From: CAKOTZ01 sp964489885
GTDB taxonomy: Bacteria; Bacillota; Clostridia; TANB77; CAG-508
Direction of reading: 5' to 3'
DNA length: 64,000 nt
Assembly: GCA_964489885.1 (NCBI GenBank)
Contig: CAZAZX010000002.1
Coordinates: forward strand, 1 to 64,000
This document shows positions 44,257-54,061 of this stretch, in pieces (the stretch's first letter is position 1; every line of letters begins with the position of its first letter). Made by a program: the position numbers and the translations under genes. The notes under the pieces are model-generated. The model did not search any database, had not been told where the DNA came from, and was given only the letters and a program-made list of their open reading frames with translations.

Positions 44257-46659
44257 ATGAAAACAATGTGCAATAAAATACTGTCAATGATGGTATTAAT
44301 TGTTTTAGTTATGAATTGCATAGGAAGCTCTGTGTTGGCAGTTACGGAAACACCAACACCAACTCCTTCTACTGGAACATCTGGAAGTAAAGAAAATCCT
44401 GGAGATAAAGTAGGGGATCCAACAGCAAAAAAACAAGAAAAAGACTTGATGGAAAAACAATCAAAAACATTGTCTGACTATGTAGGAGATGTAGCAGATG
44501 GAATTATAGGTGTTGCTACATTAGGATTAAGAGTTTTAGTTGTAACACTTGCAACTGGTTTAAGAGGATTAGCTACAGCAGTTGCACATTCTACTGGAGA
44601 AGTAGATGAAAGCTATAATATGGTTACACCAGATGAAATATTATTTAATCAACTTGCAATTACAGATATTAATTTCTTTCAGGGAGATACATTTGGAGTA
44701 GGAAGTAATAAAAAAACATTAGAAGGCAAGGATAATCCAGTTAAAGCTATAAGAAAAGCAATTGCAAATTGGTACTATGCTTTAAGAGTAATTGCTATCA
44801 TATTTTTACTTATTGCATTAATTTACGTAGGAGTAAGGCTTGCGGCAGCAACTGTTGCTGAAGATAGGGCAAAATATAAAAAGTGGATTTGGAATTGGCT
44901 TTTAAGTATGTGCATACTTTTTGTATTACATTACTTAATAATAACGATAATTAGTGTTAATAATAGTTTCGTAGAGATTCTGTTTAATGCAAAAGAAGCA
45001 GCTTTCCATGAAGATAATGACACCTTCTTTAATTATACTACAGGTTTAGCAATAGATAGTATAACTACAGTTCTTTCAGGAATTGAAGCTTGGTCATATT
45101 TAATAACCTATGTGGCAATTGTAGTATTAACATTTATATTTTTAATAATGTACATTAGACGTATGATAACTGTAGCTTTTTTAATATTAATATCACCAAT
45201 AATAACCATTACATATTCTATTGATAAATTAGGTGATGGAAAGTCACAGGCGTTAAATACATGGTTTAGGAAATTTATGGAAGCAGTTTTGATACAACCA
45301 TTCCACTGTATAATATATATAGTATTTGTTGCAACTGCAGCAGTTAGTATAGCAAAATTAGGCACAGTTGCATCAGGATTTTTCACAGTATTATGTCTAG
45401 GATTTACATTAAAGGCAGAATCTATTGTAAAAGACATATTTGGATTTAGAGATAGAGATATTAATGGAAATTCAATGGGAGCAGCTGCTGGACTTGCATA
45501 TGGTGTGTACAGTTCTGTTGGAAATAAAATGAAACAAGTTGGAAATAAAGGTAAGGCTAAATCAAATGAAAGTAAGAATGTTGGAAGTGCAACAGGCAAT
45601 GTAAATAAAGGTACTTCAACATCTACTCCTGCAGCAAAACCAAGTAATCAAAGCAGAACAGCTGAAAATAATTCAAAAAATGTTGATAATAACAATAAGG
45701 GACAAACACCAATTTATGGTCCAGATCAAAGTGTTATAAAAAATGTACCAACAAATGGAGGAACAAATCAAACAGATTCAGGAATTATATTACCTGGAAC
45801 TGCAGAATATAGACAATCTACAGTTCAATTTAATGAACAACTAAGAAATGGTACATTGGCTCAAGGTGGAACAATAAATGATAAAATGACAAGTGTAATA
45901 GCACAAACAAATGGAGGAAGAATTTTAACACCAAATGGAAATGGAGTAGGTGGATTAGCATCAAATGGAAATGGAATAGGAAACTTAGCTTCAAATGAAA
46001 GTGCAGGAAGTGGCATAATACTTGGACCAAATGGACAACCATTAACAAGCGGTAATAGTCAAACTGTTCAAACACCAGTAGATGATACAACAAGAACTCA
46101 ACAAATGGCACAAAATGAAGTAAATGAAGCTTCAAATGCAGAACCAAGCAATGAAGGAAAGAGAACTATTACAAAGCCTAAATCAACATGGAAAGGTAAG
46201 GCTTGGAGTACATTTAAAGCCGTAAATGGATTAGGTGCAGCAATGGGAATAATTGGAGCTACATCAGCCTATGTTTCTGACAAAGGAGCAGCTGAAGTTG
46301 GTGGAGCGGCTGTTGCAGGATATATGGCTGGAAATGCTGTTCAAGATAAAGTTGGAAATGCAGTTCAATCTATAAAAACAAAAAGACATCAAAGAAAATT
46401 AGCTACTTCATATAGAAATTATAAGGAAGAAAACAATTTGGATGATGATCAAATGGCACAGGAAACACAAAAATTCAGAAATATGAATTCTCAGCAAATT
46501 AATCAAATGGCAGAGGGAAGCGGAAAACGATATGCTAAGAGTTTACATGCAATGAAGTCAATTTTTGATGAACAAAGCGAAGATAATGATGAATCAAATG
46601 AGAAATTTAATGATACACTAGGAAAAATAAAATCAGGAGAAATTGAACCAGATGAATAA
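44257..46659 (+). CDS. VirB6/TrbL-like membrane protein 2 with long hydrophilic tail
   Basis: 800 residues. Signal peptide, Pro/Thr-rich linker, then several membrane segments (about 75-400: WYYALRVIAIIFLLIALIYV, MCILFVLHYLIITIISV, YVAIVVLTFIFLIMYIRRM, FLILISPIITITYSID) like its upstream neighbour. The C-terminal half (about 420-800) is Asn/Gly/Ser-rich and hydrophilic, with a short hydrophobic Gly/Ala segment (LGAAMGIIGATSAYVSD) near 660 and an acidic end. TraG/TrbL proteins often have such long tails. No nuclease motif seen. GGTTTGGTG before the ATG. Confidence 0.7.
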   Translation: MKTMCNKILSMMVLIVLVMNCIGSSVLAVTETPTPTPSTGTSGSKENPGDKVGDPTAKKQEKDLMEKQSKTLSDYVGDVADGIIGVATLGLRVLVVTLATGLRGLATAVAHSTGEVDESYNMVTPDEILFNQLAITDINFFQGDTFGVGSNKKTLEGKDNPVKAIRKAIANWYYALRVIAIIFLLIALIYVGVRLAAATVAEDRAKYKKWIWNWLLSMCILFVLHYLIITIISVNNSFVEILFNAKEAAFHEDNDTFFNYTTGLAIDSITTVLSGIEAWSYLITYVAIVVLTFIFLIMYIRRMITVAFLILISPIITITYSIDKLGDGKSQALNTWFRKFMEAVLIQPFHCIIYIVFVATAAVSIAKLGTVASGFFTVLCLGFTLKAESIVKDIFGFRDRDINGNSMGAAAGLAYGVYSSVGNKMKQVGNKGKAKSNESKNVGSATGNVNKGTSTSTPAAKPSNQSRTAENNSKNVDNNNKGQTPIYGPDQSVIKNVPTNGGTNQTDSGIILPGTAEYRQSTVQFNEQLRNGTLAQGGTINDKMTSVIAQTNGGRILTPNGNGVGGLASNGNGIGNLASNESAGSGIILGPNGQPLTSGNSQTVQTPVDDTTRTQQMAQNEVNEASNAEPSNEGKRTITKPKSTWKGKAWSTFKAVNGLGAAMGIIGATSAYVSDKGAAEVGGAAVAGYMAGNAVQDKVGNAVQSIKTKRHQRKLATSYRNYKEENNLDDDQMAQETQKFRNMNSQQINQMAEGSGKRYAKSLHAMKSIFDEQSEDNDESNEKFNDTLGKIKSGEIEPDE

Positions 46660-46688
46660 AAATCTAATCAATAGGCAGGTGAAATTTA

Positions 46689-49600
46689 ATGGCAAATCAA
46701 GATGATTCAAATGACGAAAGTGAAGTACAAAATATATACGACGAATCTAACGAGAGTACTGGATCAAAATTAAGGAATGCATCTAGTAAAATATCAAGTT
46801 TTATTCCAAACAGATTTAAGCAATTTGGAGCAAGAGTTGCTAAAAGGGCAGTTTTGCTTGTAAGCTCAAAAGTAGCTGTTATTGTTGCAGTTGTTATAGC
46901 TGCGATATTGCTATTAGTTTTACTAGTTGGTTTTATTTCATTTCTTTTGATGGGACCAGAAACTATTAGAGCACATTTCGTAAAAATGGCTGATGACATA
47001 TGGAAAGGTGTAACAGGTTTCTTTATTGGCTATGCTGAAGTTCAAGTTGATAAAGAAAAAGTAACTGAAGTTGCAGGTTATTTAGACAATATGGGTTATA
47101 AACTTGAAGGATATGGATTTGGAAAGGCAGAAAGAGATGAAAATGGAAAAATAACAGATGTAGATAGTAAATATTTAACAGCATATTTAGTCGCTGAAAA
47201 TAAAACATATATGATTGCAAATCAGAATTTCAATTTAAGAGAGTTTTTTAACAATATAACTGAACTTGACCCAAATGATGGCGAATGGGGCAGTGGAATG
47301 ATAGTTTTAAATATAAAGCTATGGGATAATCTTAGTTCAAGAAATGTAGAAGTAGATAGGGAAAAACAACTTTTAAAAATAAAGATGAAACAAAAGGCAT
47401 CAGATGATGATTCAAAAAGCTTGGTTTATGAATATAACTTAGATGGCTGGATGGGACGTTATGGTAAGCCAATAGAATTTTTATTAGCCTTACATATAGG
47501 AACTATGGCACCTGATTTTGCTTATAAAGTCGCAACATCTGAAGAATTTGATACAAAAGTTCGTGTTAAATTCCACAAGGTTGAATCAAAAGTTAGATTA
47601 AAGTATAAAGGTATGTATGTAACAAAAAGAGATGATACTAAAGGTGAAACTTGGGAAGAATTCCTTCCAAAAGCACAAGTACGTTTAAATGCTGAAAATG
47701 CGATAAATACAGCAGCAGGACAAGCACCAAAGACATTACTTGATGTATATGGAATCGATATGGATGATGTAAGAAAAGCAAGAAAATACGAAGACGAACA
47801 ATCTATTGAATATTATAAACCATATATTAGAGCAGTACAAAAACATTGGTTTAGAGATTTGGACTTTTCAAAATGTTATGTTGTAGGTAAAAGTAAAAAA
47901 ACTTATGGTGAATATGAAAAATATATTGTAGAAAAACAAACTTCTGGAGATATTTTTCAAATTAGTGAACCAAGAATTGTTGGAGAAGAACCAAAAGTAA
48001 CTGAAGAAGGTGTTTTAGCTGATGCACTTGCAGGAAAAGTAGATAATGTTGATGAAGAAAAGGTTAGTAATGGTAGTGTTAAAAATGGAACTCAAGCGAC
48101 AGACACGGCTTCTAATACTACAAATTCAAGTGTACAAAGTAATGGATTAGCTTATAGTGTAGAACCTTCTCTTGTAAATGGAGCATCAAATTCTGTTACT
48201 GTAAATGGAGTAACCTACACAAGTTATAAGCAATTTAATTTTGAAGATGTTCCATTTACTGTTTCTGGCAACTCCACAAAAAATGTAGCTAGTTCAGGAT
48301 GCTCTGCTACATCATCAGCAATAGTTCTTTCTGGATATGGAATAGATAAAAGCCCTAGAGAAGTGGCAGCTTCAATGGGAAATGTACTAAGAACTGACTC
48401 AGATGTTGCAAATGTAGCATTAGGTAGCAATGGAGTATCAGCAACTTGGCATGATGGACATAACGCAACCGAGATACAACAAGCTTTAAATGAAGGAAAA
48501 CCTGTCATAACATTAATGGTTAACAGCCCAGATAATTTTTGGACATCAGGAGGACATTATGTTGTGTTACTTGGTGTAAAAGATGATGGAACTGTTCTTG
48601 TATCAGATCCAGCAACTGATAGAGATGAAAGAAATTATTCATGTACACAAACTTTTAGTAAATTTTTATCTTATGTAGTTGGATATGCAATACCAGCTCA
48701 AACACCAAAAAATTTTACACCAGGTTCAGGAGGTAATTACACAGGTGGTCCATTTAATTATACTGGAAGATATGAAGGCTATAGATTAGATAATCTATTT
48801 AAACAGAAATATCATATTGCAGACGGAATAAATGGTGTTTCAGAAGAAGAAAGTGTAATCAAGATGGGTAATTCTATAAAATATGCAATAAGTATGCTTG
48901 AAAATACACATTCACAAGATGCCCAATGTATTTTAAGAGATTTAAAACGTTATTTGACCAAAAGAGGAATAATATTTACAGATAGATATATAATGACAGA
49001 TTCTAAAACTATTGAAGAAAGAGAAAATGCAGACAAGGAAATTGATGAAGAGTATAATAGCTTAGAATATGGTGGAGTAGCATATACTGAAGATGATACA
49101 AATATGAGGGGAAAGTCAAGAAGAGGAGGCTCAAGAAACCAAGCTAAACCACTTGGAAGTATTATTGAAGGTGGAATGTCAGGAGTAACAGAAGAAGATA
49201 ATGGAAACGAATTAATTTTACATTACAAAGGTGCAGGAGATTTTACTGGATTTGAGGCAAATAAAAATGTAATATCTCCAGGAAATGGTGATATTGTAAA
49301 AATAGTTGATAATGGAACAGATGATATTATTGAAATAGAACTTAAACAAAAAAATCTTCATGGAAAGAGAATAATAATTGCACATTTTCAACTTGATCCA
49401 TCTATAAAAAAAGGAATGAGTGTTTCAAAGGGACAAAAATTAGGTGTAACTGTTGAAGGACAGAACATATCAGTAACTATGAAAGATGAACAAGGAAATT
49501 CTTTAAAACCTGGCGCATATTTGCCAATAAGCTCTGGAGGAAATTGGAATGGAGAAAAATTAAATCCTGTAATAGGAACAATACAAGGACCTTCAGGAAA

Positions 49601-49859
49601 AGAAACATATTATAATATGGATATGTCTGAATGCGTGAAAATTATGAAAAATGAGTTCGGAATTGATTTACCTTATTGGGTTCGTGAGGATGGTGTTAAA
49701 ATGTATGGAGAATTTGTTATGTGTGCAGCAAATACATATCGACCAGATCGTAAAAAGGGAACAATTCTAGAAACATCTTTAGGAAGAGCTATGGTTGTTG
49801 ATCATTGCCAATCAGCACAAACTACTTTAGATCAAATTGATATTGCTGTTACTTGGTAG
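46689..49859 (+). CDS. T4SS-associated cell-wall protein with C39-like peptidase and M23-like regions
   Basis: 1056 residues. Cytosolic acidic N-terminus, one membrane segment (about 59-85: SKVAVIVAVVIAAILLLVLL), a long unassigned ectodomain, then a papain-like C39_2 domain (about 515-675) with Cys in SSGCSATSSAIVLSGYG, His in GGHYVVLLGV and Asp in LVSDPATD. A later region (about 850-960) resembles M23 metallopeptidase folds (VISPGNGDIVKIVDNG, GKRIIIAHFQL), but the usual HxH is not clear. The C-terminus (ANTYRPDRKKGTILETSLGR) recalls 3D/RlpA-type domains. It likely opens peptidoglycan for the secretion channel, like VirB1 or CwlT. Confidence 0.72.
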   Translation: MANQDDSNDESEVQNIYDESNESTGSKLRNASSKISSFIPNRFKQFGARVAKRAVLLVSSKVAVIVAVVIAAILLLVLLVGFISFLLMGPETIRAHFVKMADDIWKGVTGFFIGYAEVQVDKEKVTEVAGYLDNMGYKLEGYGFGKAERDENGKITDVDSKYLTAYLVAENKTYMIANQNFNLREFFNNITELDPNDGEWGSGMIVLNIKLWDNLSSRNVEVDREKQLLKIKMKQKASDDDSKSLVYEYNLDGWMGRYGKPIEFLLALHIGTMAPDFAYKVATSEEFDTKVRVKFHKVESKVRLKYKGMYVTKRDDTKGETWEEFLPKAQVRLNAENAINTAAGQAPKTLLDVYGIDMDDVRKARKYEDEQSIEYYKPYIRAVQKHWFRDLDFSKCYVVGKSKKTYGEYEKYIVEKQTSGDIFQISEPRIVGEEPKVTEEGVLADALAGKVDNVDEEKVSNGSVKNGTQATDTASNTTNSSVQSNGLAYSVEPSLVNGASNSVTVNGVTYTSYKQFNFEDVPFTVSGNSTKNVASSGCSATSSAIVLSGYGIDKSPREVAASMGNVLRTDSDVANVALGSNGVSATWHDGHNATEIQQALNEGKPVITLMVNSPDNFWTSGGHYVVLLGVKDDGTVLVSDPATDRDERNYSCTQTFSKFLSYVVGYAIPAQTPKNFTPGSGGNYTGGPFNYTGRYEGYRLDNLFKQKYHIADGINGVSEEESVIKMGNSIKYAISMLENTHSQDAQCILRDLKRYLTKRGIIFTDRYIMTDSKTIEERENADKEIDEEYNSLEYGGVAYTEDDTNMRGKSRRGGSRNQAKPLGSIIEGGMSGVTEEDNGNELILHYKGAGDFTGFEANKNVISPGNGDIVKIVDNGTDDIIEIELKQKNLHGKRIIIAHFQLDPSIKKGMSVSKGQKLGVTVEGQNISVTMKDEQGNSLKPGAYLPISSGGNWNGEKLNPVIGTIQGPSGKETYYNMDMSECVKIMKNEFGIDLPYWVREDGVKMYGEFVMCAANTYRPDRKKGTILETSLGRAMVVDHCQSAQTTLDQIDIAVTW

Positions 49860-49891
49860 TAGATAAATTTTTAAGGAATGTGATTGATTAT

Positions 49892-50491
49892 ATGAAAAAA
49901 ATAAGATTATTGCTAGTATTATTAATAATATTAAATGTTGTCGCATTAATATACCTTTTGATTAATCCAGGAGTGCAAAATGTAGATTTTGAAGAGTATT
50001 CAAAAGAACAATATGATAAAAAAGTTAAAAATAGTGTAATTAATGGAAATGAAGTTGAAAATGAATTGATTCTAGATAATATTGATATTATTTCAAATAA
50101 TTATAAGGGAGAAATTCCAAACGGTTACATAAATACAAAAATTAAAAAATTAGTTGAAGGTGGTTTATTAAATTTATGCAACGACACAAAAGGAATGAAT
50201 GCAACAGAACTTAACAACTATTTAGAAAGTAATAAAACAGAAATTGCAAATGAAACAGGTATTACAGACATAGATGATTTTATAAATTTTGTACAAAAAA
50301 TACAAATTTATAAGAACGAAAATCTTAAATTTGAAAAAGCACAAATTGTAGAAAATTCATATATAGTAAGCGAAGATGTATATGATAGTTTTAAAGTTCA
50401 GATAAATTATGATAATGGACAAACAATTATATTTAATGTTTTGTTTAGCAAAAAGGATCATATAGATACACCAATAGTTGTAATTAAGTAG
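49892..50491 (+). CDS. Membrane-anchored accessory protein of the T4SS-like cluster 1
   Basis: 199 residues from the ATG at 49892 (AAGGAATG upstream); the longer reading from 49853 overlaps the upstream gene and has no such site. One N-terminal membrane segment (IRLLLVLLIILNVVALIYLL), then an extracellular domain with an Asn/Glu-rich helical part and a C-terminal beta-rich part (DSFKVQINYDNGQTIIFNVL). Family not recognised. Genomic position ties it to the secretion cluster. Confidence 0.6.
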   Translation: MKKIRLLLVLLIILNVVALIYLLINPGVQNVDFEEYSKEQYDKKVKNSVINGNEVENELILDNIDIISNNYKGEIPNGYINTKIKKLVEGGLLNLCNDTKGMNATELNNYLESNKTEIANETGITDIDDFINFVQKIQIYKNENLKFEKAQIVENSYIVSEDVYDSFKVQINYDNGQTIIFNVLFSKKDHIDTPIVVIK

Positions 50492-50556
50492 TATAGTTGC
50501 AAAGCAGGAACAAACATTGTTTCTGCTTTGTGTATAAATAAGAAGGGATTGATTTT

Positions 50557-51123
50557 ATGTTAGATAAAACTAATATATTGTTAGCTATTGTAGTTGTAAT
50601 TTTGCTTATGTGTAATTTAATATTGTATAATAATAAATTTCTTACACCTGCTTCAGACAACCAAAAGGTTATACAAGAATATAATCAAAGAGAACAAAAT
50701 ATAATAGCTCAAAACACTGAAATAGATGAAGAGCAAGCTAGAATGAGTGATGAAGAAATAGCAGATGAAAAACTTACTGATTTAAAGAGTATGGGTGAGG
50801 CAGATAGAATGTATACATACGTAGGAGACTTCTTTTCAAAAATAGAAGCTGAAGATTATGAGGAGGCATATAATAGGCTTTATGATGATTTTAAACAACA
50901 GTATTTTCCTACTTTAGATAATTTTTCATCTTATGTACAAAAAACATATCCTGCATTTATATCTCTTCAATATGATGGTATTGAAAGACAGGGAGAATAT
51001 TATATTGTTACAGTTACAATAAAAAGTAGTGTTTCATCATTAAGTTTTAGTAATGTTCAACAAAAAATTATATTATTTGAGAAGGATTTTAATGATTATT
51101 TGGTTTCTTTCCAAGTAATATAA
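50557..51123 (+). CDS. Membrane-anchored NTF2-like protein of the T4SS-like cluster
   Basis: 188 residues. N-terminal membrane segment (ILLAIVVVILLMCNLILY), helical linker rich in Glu/Asp, then an NTF2-like domain (FFSKIEAEDYEEAYNRLYDD, LDNFSSYVQKTYPAFISLQY, then beta strands to the end). VirB8 and TcpC of T4SSs share this fold and topology, so a VirB8-like role is a reasonable inference. AAGGGATTG lies before the ATG, after a short hairpin (AGCAGGAACAAA...TTTCTGCTT). Confidence 0.6.
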   Translation: MLDKTNILLAIVVVILLMCNLILYNNKFLTPASDNQKVIQEYNQREQNIIAQNTEIDEEQARMSDEEIADEKLTDLKSMGEADRMYTYVGDFFSKIEAEDYEEAYNRLYDDFKQQYFPTLDNFSSYVQKTYPAFISLQYDGIERQGEYYIVTVTIKSSVSSLSFSNVQQKIILFEKDFNDYLVSFQVI

Positions 51124-51161
51124 TTTACAAAATTTGTATTTTTACAAAGGTGGTTTGATAA

Positions 51162-52109
51162 ATGGTTCCTGAAATGCGATTAAAAATAAGAAATTTTTTT
51201 AAAAAGTATGGAAGTATAATTCTCATTGTTCTTGTTATTTGGGGGATAATTTTATTAATTAATTACTTTGTTGGACATAGACCAGAAAAACAAGAAAGAA
51301 TTACAACTTATGAACCTCATAAGTCAGTTATGGATAGTACAAGTGTGCCTGAAAAGTTAAAAGACCCTATTGAAAATAAAATTAATGAATTTATAAAAAA
51401 TTGCAATGAAAAAAAGTATGATGATGCTTATGAAATGCTTAGCAAAGAATGTAGAGACAACGTTTTTGAGGATATAGATACATTTAAAGAATATGTAGAT
51501 TCCGTATTTGATGAAAAAAAGATATACAATATTCAAGATTTCTCAAATGATTCTGAAAATGGTATTTATATTTACACAGTAACTATATTGGAAGATATAA
51601 TGGTAACAGGTCTAACAAATGAAACAGGCCTTGAAACTTATGAAGAAACTTTTGTTTTTAAAAATGAAGATAATGATTTAAAACTTTCTATCAGAGGTTT
51701 TATTGATAACAAAAAAGTTGATAAAATGTATGAAGATAATTATATTAAAATAAAGGTGGAAAGTGTAAAAATTGATTACGAAACAATGACATATACAATT
51801 AATGTAAGAAATAAAACAGATGGTGTAGTTGTTTTAGATGATCAAAGTGGAACTAAAGAAATTAGCTTAAATGTTGATGGCGAAGCTAGAAAACGTTATG
51901 GTATGTATTTAGAGCCTATTGTAGTAAATAAGGGAGAAACAAAGACATTTGAGTTAACTTTTATGAGATTCTATGATGAGAAATTTGAGGTAAAAAGCTT
52001 AGGATTTAATGATATTAGAATTTTAAAATCTTATACTGGAGAAGAAGAAACAAGGCAATCAGAACTTGATAATGCTATAGCACGATTTAAAGTAACTTTT
52101 AATTTATAG
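51162..52109 (+). CDS. Membrane-anchored NTF2-like/TcpC-like protein
   Basis: 315 residues. Membrane segment (about 17-36: IILIVLVIWGIILLINYF), NTF2-like domain (about 60-185: IENKINEFIKNCNEKKYDDAYEML-type helix, DTFKEYVDSVF), then a beta-sandwich-like C-terminal part (IKVESVKIDYETMTYTINVR, KGETKTFELTFMRF). Two-domain anchored proteins of this kind resemble TcpC/VirB8-type channel components. It ends the cluster; AAAGGTGG before the ATG. Confidence 0.6.
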   Translation: MVPEMRLKIRNFFKKYGSIILIVLVIWGIILLINYFVGHRPEKQERITTYEPHKSVMDSTSVPEKLKDPIENKINEFIKNCNEKKYDDAYEMLSKECRDNVFEDIDTFKEYVDSVFDEKKIYNIQDFSNDSENGIYIYTVTILEDIMVTGLTNETGLETYEETFVFKNEDNDLKLSIRGFIDNKKVDKMYEDNYIKIKVESVKIDYETMTYTINVRNKTDGVVVLDDQSGTKEISLNVDGEARKRYGMYLEPIVVNKGETKTFELTFMRFYDEKFEVKSLGFNDIRILKSYTGEEETRQSELDNAIARFKVTFNL

Positions 52110-52251
52110 ACAAATTGTTATTTACACACAAATAATATTAATTGATTGAAATTAACATTATTTAAATGTAAATAACAATTTTTTTTATATTTATGTATAA
52201 CTTATAAAAAAATGGGTATAAAGTAATTATCAAAAATAAGGGAGGTTTTTT

Positions 52252-53119
52252 ATGAGAATACAAAGGAAGGATAAAAGAAATTTTTTATTGTTTTTAATTT
52301 CAATATTAATTGTAAGTGTTATAGGATTTTATAACAAATCATTTGCTATGCAGGATTATCAAAAATTAGATTTTGGGACAGGCCTTGTTACTGCAAAAAC
52401 ATTAAATGTGAGATGTGGTCCGCGGAATAACTTACAAAGTAATTTCTAAGGTACATAAAAATGAATACGTTAGAATTTTTGCAAAAATTGATAATTGGTA
52501 TGTTATTCAAACAGATAAGGACATTGTAGGTGTAGTTTATGCAAACTATATTAAACCAATTAACAATGATGCAAAGGAAACCAGTTCAGATGTTGATATG
52601 GAAAGTGTAGAAACGGTATCAAAAAAAGTAGATGAAACGGATTATAATGTTGAAAATAGTAGTACAAATCAAAAAAATGCTTCAAACGAAGTTTGTGAAA
52701 ATGTTGTTGTAAGCGATAAAGAAAATACAACTGAACTTACAAGTGATGAACAGTATATCTTTGATGCTATAAATCATGAAAGAGAAAAAAATGGCTTAGA
52801 TGCTTTTAAAATTGATGATGATTTACAAAATGTTTGTAGAATAAAAGCTAAGGATATGGTTGAAAATGACTATTTTTCCCATAATTCTCCATCACTTGGT
52901 TCACCATTTGAAATGATGAAAAAAGAGAATATTATCTATAAGATTGCAGGTGAAAATATTGCTGGAAATTCTGATAATCAAAAAGCTGTTGATTCATGGA
53001 TGAATTCAAAAAATCACAGAGCTAATATATTAAATAATAATTATAATTATACTGGAATTGCTGTTATAGATAGTCCAAAATATGGGAAAATATATGTTCA
53101 AATGTTTATTGGTAAATAA
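52252..53119 (+). CDS. Secreted SH3-CAP protein 1, read across one +1 shift
   Basis: Signal peptide and SH3_3 start in frame one (about 57 residues to LNVRCGP), broken by CGG at 52423. Skipping C gives GITYKVISKVHKNEYVRIFA, completing the SH3 domain, then a Glu/Ser/Asn-rich linker and a C-terminal CAP/SCP domain (FDAINHEREKNGLDAFKIDD, NDYFSHNSPSLGSPFEMM, GENIAGNSDNQKAVDSWMNS, NYNYTGIAV). The joined length is 288 residues. The intact paralogue immediately downstream aligns straight through the site (VRSGPSTAYGIVTKV). Such proteins bind cell wall through SH3; CAP function is unclear. GGGAGG before the ATG. Confidence 0.85.
52423..52425 (+). other. CGG +1 shift site 6 (SH3-CAP 1)
   Basis: In-frame CCG CGG AAT; SH3 sequence resumes as CCG then GGA ATA ACT TAC (Pro-Gly-Ile-Thr-Tyr) when the C at 52423 is skipped. 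Confidence 0.8.
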
Positions 53120-53179
53120 AGTATAAATAAAAAGTATATTTTAAATTTACTTTAATATATATTTTAATAGGGGTATTGT

Positions 53180-53941
53180 ATGATTTATTTAAAGAAAAAA
53201 TATTTAAAATATACTTTATTTTTTACAACTCTACTAATGATACTTTTTATCAGTTGTAGTACTTTTGCTATTAAACCTTATCAAAAAGTTGATTTTGTAA
53301 CAGGTTTAGTTACTGCAAGTTTGTTAAATGTTAGAAGCGGACCTAGTACTGCATATGGAATTGTTACCAAAGTTAACAAAAATGAATATATAAGAGTTTT
53401 TGCTCAAGTTGGTAATTGGTATATTATTCAAACAAATTCGGACTATGTTGGTGCTGTGAATAAACAGTATATAAAACCAATTTATCCTAACACATCAAAT
53501 AATACAGAATCAAATAAGCAAAATGTTACTACAAAGGGCACAACGAATTCATCTAATTTAACTGCAGATGAAAAGGAAACTTTTAATTTGATTAATCAAG
53601 AAAGAAAAAAGGCTGGACTTTCTGAATTAAAAATCGACAATGAACTTCAGAGAGTGGCTAGAATTAAAGCACAAGATATGGTGAATAATAATTATTTTTC
53701 TCATAATTCTCCGACTTATGGTTCTCCATTTGATATGATGAATAGCTTTAAAATCACTTATAGAACTGCTGGAGAGAATATCGCCGGTAATTCAAGCAAT
53801 CAAGCTGCAGTTAATGCTTGGATGAATTCATCTGGACATAAGGCAAATATTTTAAACAATAGTTTTAATTATACAGGTTTAGGAGTAGTTTCTAGCCCAA
53901 AATATGGAAAAATATATGTTCAAATGTTTATTGGTAAGTAA
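53180..53941 (+). CDS. Secreted SH3-CAP protein 2 (intact paralogue)
   Basis: 253 residues. Signal peptide (about 1-30), bacterial SH3 domain (VTASLLNVRSGPSTAYGIVT, FAQVGNWYIIQTNSDYVG), a short Asn/Thr linker, and a CAP domain (FNLINQERKKAGLSELKIDN, NNYFSHNSPTYGSPFDMMNS, TAGENIAGNSSNQAAVNAWM). It closely parallels the preceding shifted gene and reads in a single frame. GGGG before the ATG. Ends at a strong terminator. Confidence 0.9.
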   Translation: MIYLKKKYLKYTLFFTTLLMILFISCSTFAIKPYQKVDFVTGLVTASLLNVRSGPSTAYGIVTKVNKNEYIRVFAQVGNWYIIQTNSDYVGAVNKQYIKPIYPNTSNNTESNKQNVTTKGTTNSSNLTADEKETFNLINQERKKAGLSELKIDNELQRVARIKAQDMVNNNYFSHNSPTYGSPFDMMNSFKITYRTAGENIAGNSSNQAAVNAWMNSSGHKANILNNSFNYTGLGVVSSPKYGKIYVQMFIGK

Positions 53942-53946
53942 GTCAA

Positions 53947-53980
53947 AATATCGTTTAGGAATATTTCTTAAACGATATTT
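53947..53980 (+). terminator. Terminator after the SH3-CAP pair
   Basis: AAATATCGTTTA pairs with TAAACGATATTT across a 10-base loop, then TTG. Confidence 0.7.
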
Positions 53981-54061
53981 TTGTCAATTAAAAAGTAAAT
54001 TTAATAAAAGCATTGACTTTTGTTATAATATTTGTTATTATAATAACCGTAGTAATCTCGT

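Noticed and set aside
37341..52109. Cluster as a typical integrative conjugative element
   Set aside because: No relaxase, coupling protein, integrase, excisionase or direct repeats at its edges were seen within the window.
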